Shown piece after piece: positions 39,307 through 48,177 of a stretch of DNA of 64,000 bases. Source of the DNA: Bryobacterales bacterium (GTDB lineage Bacteria > Acidobacteriota > Terriglobia > Bryobacterales > Bryobacteraceae); the NCBI GenBank assembly GCA_019261985.1, contig JAFAQY010000027.1:1-64000 (forward strand), written 5' to 3'. The stretch's first letter is position 1. Each line of letters begins with the position of its first letter. The notes under the pieces are model-generated. The model did no database searches, was not told the origin of the DNA, and saw nothing but the letters and a program-made list of their open reading frames with translations. Both the position numbers and the translations under genes were made by a program.

Positions 39307-39412
39307 TGCCTGAGTTTCCGGAGGAACATTAAGTCTATATTAAGCTTGCGCGCCCGGAGGTGTACCCCGCCGAATGGCTTATGACGTGGCTGACCCAACC
39401 GCCAGCGATGGG

Positions 39413-41503
39413 CTAACCCGTTACGCCCAACTGCTCAAACAGGAAGCTGAACATGTCGGTCGCATCGCTGATGCCCTGCGTCACCGACCGGCCGCCGGAA
39501 TGCCCGGCCGTAAGCTCGTAGCGCAATAAGATCGGCCGGTCGGAGGCGGTGTTGGCCTGAAGAAGGGCGGCCATCTTGCGTGCATGTAGCGGCGCGACGC
39601 GCGTATCGCCGTCGCCGGTCATGAACAGGACCGCCGGATACTTCACGCCAGACTTGACGTGCTGGTATGGGGAATAAGCGTTCAGCCATTTGAATTGCTC
39701 TGCGTCTTTCGCGGATCCATACTCCGAAACCCAGAACTGCGCTTCCATAAATTGGTCGTAGCGCAGCATATCCAAAAGCGGATGCCAGCACACGACGGCG
39801 CGGTATAGATCCGGACGCTGCGTTAACGCGGCGCCAACCAGCAGCCCCCCATTGCTTCCGCCCAGGATGGCCAGTTTCGAAGGGTCAGTGTACTTATTCG
39901 CTATCAACCATTCCGAAGCGGCGATGAAATCGTCGAAAACGTTTTGTTTTTTGTCCAGCATGCCCGCGCGATGCCAAGCTTCGCCGAACTCCCCCCCGCC
40001 ACGGAGATTCACTTGCGCGTACACTCCGCCGTGCTCTGCCCAGACGATTGCATCCGGCGAGAAATCCGGCGTCAGGCTGATTACGAACCCTCCATATCCT
40101 GTCAGCAAGGCCGGGACGTTTTCGGGTTTGGCGCCTTTCTTGTGCACCAGGAACATCGGGATCTTCGTTCCGTCCTTTGAAGGAAACCATACCTGCTCTA
40201 CCGCGAACCGGCTGCTATCGACCGGGACTTTTTGGCGCGCCCACTCGAATTGATTGCCGGTGGCCGATTCCCAGCGGTACACGGTATAGGGAATGACGAA
40301 TGAGGAATATCCGATAAACGCGTTGCGGTTCTCCCAACGCGATTGAATGGAGGACACGGCGCCTAGCGCGGGAAATTTAAGCTCGCCCGCCGGCTTTCCA
40401 TCGGCTTGGAACACCTTCACGACGGAGCTTGCATTATTGATGTAGCTCACCAGGAGTTTTCCGCCGGCTAGCGCAATGTTATCGATAGGCACCTCGGTCT
40501 CCGGCACGACTTCGCGCCAATGTTCGCGGCCTGGATTCGCGAAATCCATAGCCAAGACTCGGCCATGCGGCGCGTTCCAGTTGGTCTGCAGAAAGAGCTG
40601 GTTTCCTCCAGGGAAGGCGAAGAAGCGAGCATCGATGCCCTTCGTGATCTGTTCGATCGGTCCGTTCTTCATCAGGTCCTGAGTCCAGATCTCGACCTTA
40701 TCCGCGGAGGACCCGTGCATTGCCTGGACCACTAAATGACGGCCATCCTCCGAGGGCGCGCCGACGACGATATCTTCCTTCGAATAACCCTTTCCAAAAA
40801 CATCCGTGTCGGAGGCGACATCCGTGCCGAGCTTGTGAAAACGCAGCCGCGGTCCGGCATCCGGACCTTCGTTGATCATGGTTGCGTAATAAAAACCGCT
40901 GCCATCGGGCAGGAAATCGACCTCGAAATAAACTGCCGCGGGCAAGCGGTCCGGCAACTCGCGGCGTGCGTTGACGTCCATCAAATGTATTTCAGACTCA
41001 TCCTTGCCACCTAGCCGAAGCATGTATGCAAGGATTTTTCCGTCTTTTGAAACATCCGCGATCGCGGCATTGGTGGAATGGTCGGCGCTCATCGGGTTCG
41101 GGTCGACCAGGACCTCACCTTCGGCGTCGCTTCCGACGGGCGACATATAGATGACCGATTGCTCCTGTTCGGGCTGACGCTTGCGGAAGAACAATCGTCC
41201 GCCGCGCTCGACTGGGGCTTCGATCGTTTCGACGCGCCGCAGCTCTGTGAAACGCTTCGAGACCGCCTCGCGCCCAGACCACTTATCGAGGATTGAATGT
41301 GTATATGCATTCTGGGCGTCGATCCATTTGCGTGTTTCCGGGCTATTCTGGTCTTCTAGCCAGCGGTAATGGTCATCCACTTTGACGCCGTGCAGGACGT
41401 CGGAAACGTCGTCGTGGCGCGTTTCGGGGGGTTTGGGTGTGTGGGAGCACGCTATTTGGATTAGCACGGCGAAGAGGGATAGATAAATCAAGCGAACTGG
41501 CAT
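39413..41503 (-). CDS. Prolyl oligopeptidase (S9A)
   Basis: 696 residues. The N-terminus MPVRLIYLSLFAVLIQIACS looks like an export signal with a possible lipidation Cys, though the lipobox is atypical (Q at -3). Beta-propeller at about 70-410. Alpha/beta hydrolase domain with nucleophile Ser in ILGGSNGGLLVGA, Asp in MTGDGDTRVAPLHA and His in LTAGHSGGRS. It cleaves short proline-containing peptides, here probably in the periplasm. The ATG at 41503 was preferred to 41515 since it puts the signal at the very start. Confidence 0.9.
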   Translation of the reverse strand: MPVRLIYLSLFAVLIQIACSHTPKPPETRHDDVSDVLHGVKVDDHYRWLEDQNSPETRKWIDAQNAYTHSILDKWSGREAVSKRFTELRRVETIEAPVERGGRLFFRKRQPEQEQSVIYMSPVGSDAEGEVLVDPNPMSADHSTNAAIADVSKDGKILAYMLRLGGKDESEIHLMDVNARRELPDRLPAAVYFEVDFLPDGSGFYYATMINEGPDAGPRLRFHKLGTDVASDTDVFGKGYSKEDIVVGAPSEDGRHLVVQAMHGSSADKVEIWTQDLMKNGPIEQITKGIDARFFAFPGGNQLFLQTNWNAPHGRVLAMDFANPGREHWREVVPETEVPIDNIALAGGKLLVSYINNASSVVKVFQADGKPAGELKFPALGAVSSIQSRWENRNAFIGYSSFVIPYTVYRWESATGNQFEWARQKVPVDSSRFAVEQVWFPSKDGTKIPMFLVHKKGAKPENVPALLTGYGGFVISLTPDFSPDAIVWAEHGGVYAQVNLRGGGEFGEAWHRAGMLDKKQNVFDDFIAASEWLIANKYTDPSKLAILGGSNGGLLVGAALTQRPDLYRAVVCWHPLLDMLRYDQFMEAQFWVSEYGSAKDAEQFKWLNAYSPYQHVKSGVKYPAVLFMTGDGDTRVAPLHARKMAALLQANTASDRPILLRYELTAGHSGGRSVTQGISDATDMFSFLFEQLGVTG

Positions 41504-41545
41504 AGAGGTCATCACCAGACTGTAGTTATTCTACTCAAGAAAAAC

Positions 41546-42606
41546 ATGAAAATTTCGAGCGCTTTTACAATATCGACGGTTCTCGTTTCAATGGGTTTCG
41601 CGGCAGACCAGGTCACCATGAAAAATGGCGACCGGCTTTCCGGTTCGATCGTTCGATCGGATACGAAGGAACTTCTTTTTAAGGCGGAATTCGCGGGCGA
41701 GGTCAAAATTCCGTGGGACGCCGTCACGGCGATCAGTTCGACCGATCAGCTCAATGTCGGTTTGAAAGATGGGCAAGTAGTGGTTGGGACAGTGATAACA
41801 ACGCCTGAAGGCGGAATTCAAGTAACGACGCGCGATGCGGGGACTGTTTCGACGACGCGAGACAGGATCGAATTCGTGCGTTCCCAAGGGGCGCAGAAGG
41901 CCTACGAGGCCGAAATCGATCATTACCTGAATCCGCGACTGGTGGATTTATGGACCGGCACGCTGGATCTGGGTTACGCGCTCGCGCGCGGCAACGCCGA
42001 TACGATAACTTCACCCTGAACTCTAACGCCGCCCGTGTAACGACGCGAGATAAGATTGCTGTCTATTACACGCAGATCTATGCTTCGAGCAAGGTGAATG
42101 GAGTGAAGGCGACGACCGCTAATGCCAAGCGCGGCGGCCTCGCCTATAACCTGGATTTTTTGCCACGATGGTTCGTTTTCGGATCGGTGGATCTGGAGAA
42201 CGATCAATTCCAGAGCCTGAACCTGCGCTTCGCGCCAGCCGGGGGACTCGGGTATCACGTAGTGAGAGACGAAAGAACGCAGTTCGATCTTTCGGCGGAG
42301 CGTCGCTAAACCGCGAATTCTTCACTTCGGGCCTTGACCGGACGTCCGGTGAGATTGTGATCGGCAACACGTTGATTCATAAATTCAACAACGTTACGAC
42401 CCTTAACGAGAAATTCTCGTTCTTTCCGAACTTGCTACACCGGGAACTATCGCATGAACTTTGACATGACGGTAGTTACCGCTCTTCGCAAGTGGTTCGG
42501 ATGGCAGTTCACGGCTAGCGACCGGTACTTGAGCAATCCGGATGTCGGGCGCAAGAAGAATGATGTTTTGTTCGCGACGGGGCTGCGATTGACGTTCGCT
42601 AAATAG
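41546..42606 (+). pseudogene. DUF481-type outer-membrane protein gene with three frameshifts
   Basis: The first frame (41546-42019) gives a signal peptide and a domain with KNGDRLSGSIVRSDTKELLF, ending after LGYALARGNAD. The homologous sequence continues in other frames: FTLNSNAARVTTRDKIAVYY through DERTQFDLSA, then ASLNREFFTSGLDRTSGE, then YRMNFDMTVVTALRKWFGW to LRLTFAK at the TAG at 42604-42606. Shifts lie near 42010, 42300 and 42437. Joined, the pieces form a DUF481 beta barrel. Three indels in 430 bases suggest decay, though local assembly error is possible. Confidence 0.75.
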
Positions 42607-42853
42607 CGGCTTACAGCGGGCTGCGGCGGTCAGCGTCGCGAGATTCGATACAACTCGGCGCCCGGCGGCGGGGTTGGATACCGTCCTCCGTAGAGTGGTT
42701 GAAAACTACCACCGGTTCCAGGAGAATCGGTGGAATTGGTTATGCGAGGGACCACCACCGAGGCGTTTGTGGCGATTCCCGTGAAACCGGCGCTCCTGAT
42801 GGTCAGCCCGCGAGGGAGAACCTGAAACCAATTGCGATTGTGCTTTTATTGCA
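42607..42853. other. Intergenic stretch, possible gene relic on the minus strand
   Basis: No start-bearing gene is seen. On the minus strand an open frame without an ATG ends at a TGA at 42630-42632 and reads WFQVLPRGLTIRSAGFTGIA and onwards to PTPPPGAELYRISRR. It could be the tail of an eroded exported protein, or chance. Confidence 0.25.
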
Positions 42854-42938
42854 GAATTTCACGTAACCGCGCAGAGGCGGGCTGAAGCCCGCCACAGGCT
42901 AAAGCCGGGCTAAAGCCGCGGCTAAAGCCTGCCCCACA
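42854..42938 (+). repeat. Dispersed element, TRAA-loop type, longest copy
   Basis: The leader TTCACGTAACCGC is followed by the perfect hairpin GGCGGGC-TGAA-GCCCGCC (42876-42893), three GGCTAAAGCC-type units and the tail CCCCACA. The leader is shared with the copy at 27264. The element ends 15 bases beyond the DUF6152 stop, antisense to that gene. Confidence 0.75.
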
Positions 42939-42953
42939 GCGGGAATCGTGTGG

Positions 42954-43406
42954 CTACTGCTTCTGCTGCTTGGCTTGGCCTACAGAATTCGGATTCACGT
43001 ACTGCGAGCCCGGCGCGGCGGCATCACCGCCCGAGGATCCGGCAAACACCTTGCGTCCGTCCGGCAGCATGATCGAAGTAGCGTTGCAGGTGCGGGAACC
43101 ATCTTTAGAAAGGGTTCCGTCGATAGACACCGCATCGCCTTCCTTTAAGGCATCCTTGGTCCAGCCATTTCTGGTGAGCGTGTTGGGCGGGCCGCCTTCG
43201 CATTGCCAGCGGGACGCGGCGCCTTTCTCGTCCTTTACATCCAGATAAATCCAGATGTGCGGATTCATCCATTCGACCTTTGCGATCGTCCCTTTAAGGC
43301 TAATTCGCTTCTGCGAGTCGAACTCCGCCGAAAAAGAATGATGTGCGAGCACCGGCACGGCCGTGGCTACCACTCCCACTGCAACTAGAGCAACATGAGC
43401 TTTCAT
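42954..43406 (-). CDS. DUF6152 exported protein
   Basis: 150 residues from the ATG at 43406, behind GGAGG. The signal peptide ends at VPVLAHHSF; HHSFSAEFD at the mature N-terminus and GTIAKVEWMNPHIWIYLDV are DUF6152 hallmarks. WQCEGGPPNTLTRNGWT and DGSRTCNATSIMLPDGR follow. The family is common in Acidobacteriota and Proteobacteria and its function is unknown; the His pair and late Cys could bind metal. The C-terminal 30 residues are low-complexity. Confidence 0.8.
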   Translation of the reverse strand: MKAHVALVAVGVVATAVPVLAHHSFSAEFDSQKRISLKGTIAKVEWMNPHIWIYLDVKDEKGAASRWQCEGGPPNTLTRNGWTKDALKEGDAVSIDGTLSKDGSRTCNATSIMLPDGRKVFAGSSGGDAAAPGSQYVNPNSVGQAKQQKQ

Positions 43407-43418
43407 CAAGAGCCTCCA

Positions 43419-43437
43419 GGGTGAAATTTTATCACCC
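43419..43437 (-). promoter_or_regulatory. Palindrome just upstream of the DUF6152 ribosome site
   Basis: GGGTGA (43419-43424) and TCACCC (43432-43437) form a perfect six-base inverted repeat around a seven-base AT-only loop. It abuts the GGAGG of the DUF6152 gene. It could be an operator or an RNA hairpin controlling translation. Confidence 0.35.
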
Positions 43438-43464
43438 GGTAGGGGCTAGTGTGAATCAATAGCT

Positions 43465-43512
43465 GCACAAGCCGGCCAGGGGGCCGGCTGCGGACCAGGG
43501 GTCCGCCCCACA
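43465..43512 (+). repeat. Dispersed two-hairpin element, AGG-loop type
   Basis: GCCGGCC-AGGG-GGCCGGC (43471-43488), then GCGGACC-AGG-GGTCCGC (43490-43506) sharing its end with the tail CCCCACA. Both hairpins use the same AGG loop. It lies between divergent genes, 19 bases before the SDR start, unlike most copies, which sit at gene ends. Confidence 0.7.
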
Positions 43513-43530
43513 AATCTATATCATCGGAGC

Positions 43531-44319
43531 ATGAGAAATCCAAACTCCCTCAAAGACCGGGTTGTGCTGATCACCGGCGGAACGCGCGGCATCGGGCGGG
43601 CGATCGCGGAAAGGCTGCTGGCCGATGGCGCTGCTGTCGCGATTTGCGGGCGCAGTCAGAAGGATGTCGAGGCGACAGTGCGGGAGATGCAATCGCAACC
43701 CGGCGGTAAAGTGAAGGGCAAAGCTGCCGATGTGACGAAACATGAGCAGGTTGAACCTCTGTTCCGGTTCATCGACGAGCAGTTCGGGGGTCTGGATGTT
43801 CTGGTCAACAACGCCGGGATCGGCGTATTCCGCCCGCTCCGCGATCTCACGGTTGAAGAATGGAAGGCAACGCTTGAAACGAACCTCAGCGGAGCTTTTT
43901 ACTGCTCACGTGAAGCTTTATACAGATTCGGAAATCGAAAGGGCGGGCACATCGTCAATATCAGTAGCTTGGCTGGAAAGCACGCCTTCGCCGGTGGGTC
44001 TGCATACAACGCCTCGAAATTTGGGCTGAATGGGCTCACCGAAGCGATGATGCAAGAGCTGAGAAGCGAGGATGTGCGGGTGAGTTATGTGATGCCTGGA
44101 AGCGTTGCCACCGACTTCAGCGCGCCGCGTTCGGCCGTTTCTGCTCCGCAGCGGTCCGTTTCGGGCGGCGATGTAGGACAAATTGGTGTGGAAAAGAGTG
44201 CACTTGATTGGAGAATCTGGCCCGAAGATGTGGCCGATATCGTCCACATGGTGCTATCGATGCCTGCAAGAACGCTGGTGAGTTCGGTTGAAGTAAGGCC
44301 CTCGAAGCCTAAGAAATAG
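43531..44319 (+). CDS. Short-chain dehydrogenase/reductase
   Basis: 262 residues, classical SDR. VVLITGGTRGIGRAIAERL is the TGxxxGxG cofactor motif, followed by AICGRS (suggesting NADP), NNAGIGVF, and the catalytic set S in NISSLAGK and YNASK. The substrate is unknown. An insertion of about 20 residues after the PGSVATDF loop is a local feature. No partner genes are adjacent. Confidence 0.88.
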   Translation: MRNPNSLKDRVVLITGGTRGIGRAIAERLLADGAAVAICGRSQKDVEATVREMQSQPGGKVKGKAADVTKHEQVEPLFRFIDEQFGGLDVLVNNAGIGVFRPLRDLTVEEWKATLETNLSGAFYCSREALYRFGNRKGGHIVNISSLAGKHAFAGGSAYNASKFGLNGLTEAMMQELRSEDVRVSYVMPGSVATDFSAPRSAVSAPQRSVSGGDVGQIGVEKSALDWRIWPEDVADIVHMVLSMPARTLVSSVEVRPSKPKK

Positions 44320-44376
44320 GTGGAAGTAGGTAAATCGCTACGTGGGAACCCTGGCCGAATTAGGAGCATCTAAGAG

Positions 44377-45639
44377 ATGGCATTAGAATTGCCTCAAAGC
44401 TGGTTGAAAGGAGAGCCAAGGCAGATGGCCTCCCGGAGTAGAAAGGCGGTGGACAAAATGGAACGGCAGAACATCCCGCTCGATCCGGACAAAACTGGAA
44501 GAGACGCACAATCGTTAGAAATGGGCCTCCGCCGGATGATCGTAGGGCAGGAAGAAGCGATTCAGCAAATCGTAAGCATCTACCAGATGCATCTGACGGG
44601 TCTGAATCCTCCCGGCAGACCGATAGGGAACTTCCTGTTTCTAGGACCAACGGGGTCCGGCAAGACTCGAATTGTGGAAGCGACTGCGGAGGCGTTGCTA
44701 AAAAACGCCCGCGCAGTTATAAAAATCGACTGCGCTGAGTTTCAGCACAGCCATGAGATCGCGAAGCTAATTGGGTCGCCCCCCGGCTATCTGGGGCATC
44801 GTGAAACGCACCCGTTGCTATCGCAGGAAGTGCTGAACCAATATCACACGGAAAACGTGAAGCTGAGCTTTGTGCTTTTCGATGAAATTGAGAAGGCGTC
44901 CGATGCGCTTTGGAATCTGTTGCTGGGTATTTTAGACAAGGCAACCTTGACACTTGGTGACAATCGGAAGGTAGATTTTTCCAGGGCAATGATTTTTATG
45001 ACAAGCAACCTGGGCGCTTCCGAAATGAGCTCGCTGCTCTCCCCCCGTTTGGGCTTCCACGCAGCCGAGGCAAAGGAAAATGTCACCGCAGGCGTGTTCG
45101 ACGACAAGCTTACCGGCAAACTGGCACGCAGTGGAGTGGAAGCGGCGCGGCGAAAGTTCACGCCCGAGTTCATAAACAGGTTGGACAAGATCGTCACGTT
45201 CCAGCCTTTGGGCGCCGAACAACTCCGGAAGATTTTGGACATCGAGCTGAACATGGTACAGCAGCGCGTGTTCAATACATCCGCCGATCGGGCTTTCGTC
45301 TTCACTCTCTCAGACCCCGGCAAAGATTTTCTCCTGGCGGAAGGAACGGACCTCAAATATGGCGCGCGCCATTTGAAACGGGCCATCGAACGGCTGCTGG
45401 TTCAACCGATGTCCAATCTCATCGCTACCGATCAAGTGCGGGGCGGCGATTGGATTCGAGTGGATTTCGACGACAGCTCCAGGGCCTTGAGGTTCTCTCG
45501 CGAATCCGAGGGTTTGCCCATCCAGGACATGGCGCGGCTGGTGGATACGTCGATTGTGTTGCCGACCGTATCGTTTTCGGCTGGCGCTGTTGCTGAGATT
45601 CCTCGGACACAGACTGCGAAGAGCTCAAAGCGCGGCTGA
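44377..45639 (+). CDS. Stand-alone Clp/HSP100-type AAA+ ATPase (D2-like)
   Basis: 420 residues, one AAA module in place of the usual two. Walker A GPTGSGKT, pore loop PPGYLGH, Walker B FVLFDEIEKA, sensor 1 IFMTSNLGA, arginine-finger region FTPEFINRLDKIVTF and sensor 2 GARHLKRAIER are intact. Between sensor 1 and the finger it has SPRLGFHAAE; LGF sits where ClpC/ClpX carry the ClpP-binding loop, so protease coupling is possible. The N-terminal 45 residues are basic and unlike ClpX zinc or ClpA N domains. The closest resemblance is the second ring of ClpB/ClpC. Confidence 0.82.
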   Translation: MALELPQSWLKGEPRQMASRSRKAVDKMERQNIPLDPDKTGRDAQSLEMGLRRMIVGQEEAIQQIVSIYQMHLTGLNPPGRPIGNFLFLGPTGSGKTRIVEATAEALLKNARAVIKIDCAEFQHSHEIAKLIGSPPGYLGHRETHPLLSQEVLNQYHTENVKLSFVLFDEIEKASDALWNLLLGILDKATLTLGDNRKVDFSRAMIFMTSNLGASEMSSLLSPRLGFHAAEAKENVTAGVFDDKLTGKLARSGVEAARRKFTPEFINRLDKIVTFQPLGAEQLRKILDIELNMVQQRVFNTSADRAFVFTLSDPGKDFLLAEGTDLKYGARHLKRAIERLLVQPMSNLIATDQVRGGDWIRVDFDDSSRALRFSRESEGLPIQDMARLVDTSIVLPTVSFSAGAVAEIPRTQTAKSSKRG

Positions 45640-45684
45640 TATCCGACAATTGTTTTTACCGGATCTCCGACACGAGGCGGACGG

Positions 45685-46398
45685 TTAGGGTTCCGCCTCG
45701 ATTGTTTGCAGCCCATTGTGCGACCTCGCTTTGCGGCGGGTTGCGCGCCAAACGATAAATGGCGCGATGAAAATAGAACCCTGAACCAGGAGTAGCCGCA
45801 CACCTTCCGTGAATTGTGCAACCAGGGAGGGAGGGGTTCGACCAAACTTCCGTGCTAAGTCGCTGAGCTGGTTTATTGCAATCGGCAACAGCGGAAGCCT
45901 CACAAAGAGGAACATAACCAAAAGCCCATATATAACGACGGCTGCCAAACTTAGGGTTCGCAGGAGTTCCGCGGACGTTTGGCTTGGCGATTCATCCGGC
46001 GATTTCCACCAGACCGTCAGCAATAGCAGCACTATCGTGATATCCGGTAGTGGGGTAATTAAACTGGAGGCTTCATTGTAAGTCCACGACTGTCCACGGA
46101 TTTTTTCAAGATAAAGTCCCTTGATGAGCGCCGCCATCGTCCAAAGGAAATTTGCCGCGAGTACGGCTGCTGCTGCGAGGGCTAAACCTCGGTGACGTCG
46201 GGAAAACGCTAGGGGCTGCTCGTTCCGATATAACGCGAAACAAAAAAGCGGTAAAGCTGCACCGAAGATCCCGGCCAGCGCGAGGAGCCACCACATGCCC
46301 GACCTAACGGCGGTCTGTACTAAATTCCAGAAAGGTATCGATTCGCCGATGAGGCCAGCAAAGCAGGCGCCCAGAGCGGCACGTCTGATGGCGGTCAA
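45685..46398 (-). CDS. Hypothetical integral membrane protein
   Basis: 237 residues with about six hydrophobic segments, for example WWLLALAGIFGAALPLFCFA, LALAAAAVLAANFLWTMAAL and AAVVIYGLLVMFLFVRLPLL. No family recognised. The only reading that opens the frame fully begins at a TTG (46398), 12 bases after the stop of the small exported protein gene upstream, so it may be a second gene of that transcript. An internal ATG (46296) would remove the first segment. Confidence 0.5.
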   Translation of the reverse strand: MTAIRRAALGACFAGLIGESIPFWNLVQTAVRSGMWWLLALAGIFGAALPLFCFALYRNEQPLAFSRRHRGLALAAAAVLAANFLWTMAALIKGLYLEKIRGQSWTYNEASSLITPLPDITIVLLLLTVWWKSPDESPSQTSAELLRTLSLAAVVIYGLLVMFLFVRLPLLPIAINQLSDLARKFGRTPPSLVAQFTEGVRLLLVQGSIFIAPFIVWRATRRKARSHNGLQTIEAEP

Positions 46399-46410
46399 AG
46401 AGTTCGGTGG

Positions 46411-46785
46411 TTACTTATTTTTCTTGACCACCAGCTCAAACGGCATGCCCATGGCATCACCGGTCAGTTTTATTTGATCCGGGGCGACGACGCCGGTGTA
46501 GCTCAACATGAACGGCATACCGCCGAAATCGAGCGAAACCGAGAAGGAGATATTGGCGCCGTTGATTTTGCCGTCCTTAATCGCGACCTCGGCGCCATCG
46601 AGGCCCGTCATGGATCCGGTGAGGGTCGCGCCGTCGGCTTTGAAGGTGAATGCCTGCGGGAAATCGCCGTTTGGCGTGGACACAGTGCCGGTCCATTTTC
46701 CGTCCACGTCGGCGGCCAGAGCGGAAGATGCTACAAAGAACAGGGCGGCAACGATCGCCGGAGCCTTGGTAACCAGATTTTTCAT
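46411..46785 (-). CDS. Small exported protein of unknown function
   Basis: 124 residues from the ATG at 46785. The signal peptide ends at SSALAADVDGKW. The mature part is a small beta-rich domain: GKWTGTVSTPNGDFPQAFTF, ATLTGSMTGLDGAEVAIKDG, ISFSVSLDFGGMPFMLSYTG. It resembles a widespread lipocalin-like exported domain of unknown role in Acidobacteriota. It is divergently transcribed from the MarR gene, with a good promoter of its own. Confidence 0.68.
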   Translation of the reverse strand: MKNLVTKAPAIVAALFFVASSALAADVDGKWTGTVSTPNGDFPQAFTFKADGATLTGSMTGLDGAEVAIKDGKINGANISFSVSLDFGGMPFMLSYTGVVAPDQIKLTGDAMGMPFELVVKKNK

Positions 46786-46794
46786 AATAGTTGC

Positions 46795-46823
46795 AGTATG
46801 GAAGTAATTTTTTGGCGTGTCAA
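46795..46823 (-). promoter_or_regulatory. Promoter of the small exported protein
   Basis: On the minus strand TTGACA (46823-46818), a 17-base spacer and CATACT (46800-46795), ten bases before the ATG at 46785. The -35 is perfect and the -10 matches at four of six. The transcript would be almost leaderless. Confidence 0.55.
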
Positions 46824-46853
46824 GCACAAAAATCCATTGTGGAAGCGCTATGG

Positions 46854-46882
46854 TTGACATGTGCCTACGGGTACTTCATAAT
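46854..46882 (+). promoter_or_regulatory. Strong promoter of the MarR-ABC operon
   Basis: TTGACA (46854-46859), a 17-base spacer and CATAAT (46877-46882). Transcription should begin near 46889, which rules out a start at the TTG at 46882 and favours TTG 46891 or 46894. It lies 30 bases from the divergent promoter, so one MarR dimer could cover both. Confidence 0.6.
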
Positions 46883-46890
46883 TGCAAATA

Positions 46891-47358
46891 TTGTTGAGTC
46901 GAAGTACGCGCCCGCCCGCGGCGCTGGAGCGGCAGTCGGGCCAGTTGCTCGGTTATCTCGATACGCTATTCCGCCGGTGGATGCTGGCGCGCAAGGGAGA
47001 GGCTTTTGAAGGCCCGGAGTGCTCCCGCGAAGAACACCGAATGTTGTTCCTGATCCACGCTAAGGGCCGGAGCACGATGAGCGGCCTCGCCGATGAATTG
47101 GGAGTTCCTTTGAGTACGGCCACGCACACGATCGATAGGCTGGTGGCGAAGGGGCTGGTGGTTCGCACGCGTTCGGAACAGGACCGCCGCGTGGTGCAAG
47201 TGGGGATGAGCGATTTCGGCAAGCAGCTGCAAGAAAATTTTAAAGGCAAGCGCTTATCCATGGCGCATAGCTGGTTGGAACCCCTGAGCCCGGGGGAAAG
47301 GGAGATCTTTCTGGAGCTGATGGCGAAGATCACTGAGCGGGCGAAACCGGAGGCCTGA
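46891..47358 (+). CDS. MarR-family transcriptional regulator
   Basis: About 155 residues. The winged helix reads STMSGLADELGVPLSTATHT for the recognition region and VVRTRSEQDRRVVQVGMS for the wing with the conserved DRR. The start is uncertain: no ATG precedes the domain, and the promoter position makes TTG 46891 or 46894 the likely first codon on a near-leaderless mRNA. Its stop overlaps the ATG of the ABC ATPase, so it probably represses its own exporter operon and perhaps the divergent gene. Confidence 0.82.
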   Translation: MLSRSTRPPAALERQSGQLLGYLDTLFRRWMLARKGEAFEGPECSREEHRMLFLIHAKGRSTMSGLADELGVPLSTATHTIDRLVAKGLVVRTRSEQDRRVVQVGMSDFGKQLQENFKGKRLSMAHSWLEPLSPGEREIFLELMAKITERAKPEA

Positions 47359-48152
47359 TGATTCGTGTAATGAATCTGACGAAGAAATACGGCGACTTCA
47401 CCGCAGTGAACGACATATCGTTCGAAGTCGCGGAAGGAGAGATTTTTGCGTTTCTAGGCCCGAACGGGGCGGGCAAAACCACGACCATAAAGATTTTGAC
47501 TACGCTGTTGAAACCCACTAGCGGAAGAGTGGAGCTGGACGGGCTGAATCCGGCGGTGCAGCATAACGAAGCGCGGAAGCGTTTCGGCATTGTTTTCCAG
47601 GATCCGAGCCTGGACGACGAACTCACGGCGTACGAGAACATGGATTTTCATGGCGTGCTGTACAAGGTGCCGCACAAGGTCCGGGTAGAGCGCATTGAGC
47701 GGCTTCTGAAACTGTTCGAGTTGTGGGACCGCCGTAACGATCCGGTGAAACAGTTTTCGGGAGGAATGAAGCGGCGACTGGAAATCTCGCGCGGCTTGCT
47801 GCATACGCCGCGAATCGTATTTTTGGATGAACCAACGCTCGGGCTCGATCCGCAGACGCGCAATCAGCTTTGGACGCATGTACAGAAGCTGAATCGCGAA
47901 GAGAACGTGACCGTGTTCATGACGACACATTATATGGAGGAAGCCGAGCGCGTGGCGCAGCGGATCGCGATTATCGACCACGGGAAAATCGTGGCGCAGG
48001 GGACGGCGGAACAGCTGAAAGCGCAGACCGCCGCGAGCACGCTGGAGCAGGCGTTCCTGGCGTTGACGGGATCGACCATCCGCCAGGAAGAAGCAACTTC
48101 GCTGGACCAAATGCGCGCTATGGCGCGTATGTTTAGGGGGAAAAGACGATGA
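47358..48152 (+). CDS. ABC exporter ATP-binding protein (DrrA-like)
   Basis: 264 residues. Walker A LGPNGAGKTTT, Q-loop VFQDPSLDDELTAYEN, signature QFSGGMKRRLEISR, Walker B IVFLDEPTLGLDP and H-loop TTHYMEEAERV. It belongs to the DrrA/NodI group that powers two-gene drug or polysaccharide exporters. The permease starts 25 bases after its stop. Regulation by the upstream MarR is likely. Confidence 0.92.
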   Translation: MIRVMNLTKKYGDFTAVNDISFEVAEGEIFAFLGPNGAGKTTTIKILTTLLKPTSGRVELDGLNPAVQHNEARKRFGIVFQDPSLDDELTAYENMDFHGVLYKVPHKVRVERIERLLKLFELWDRRNDPVKQFSGGMKRRLEISRGLLHTPRIVFLDEPTLGLDPQTRNQLWTHVQKLNREENVTVFMTTHYMEEAERVAQRIAIIDHGKIVAQGTAEQLKAQTAASTLEQAFLALTGSTIRQEEATSLDQMRAMARMFRGKRR

Positions 48153-48177
48153 GCGAAGCGAAGACAGGGAGGGAACA

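Noticed and set aside
46882-46890. TTG at 46882 as the MarR start
   Set aside because: It overlaps the -10 hexamer CATAAT, upstream of the predicted transcription start.
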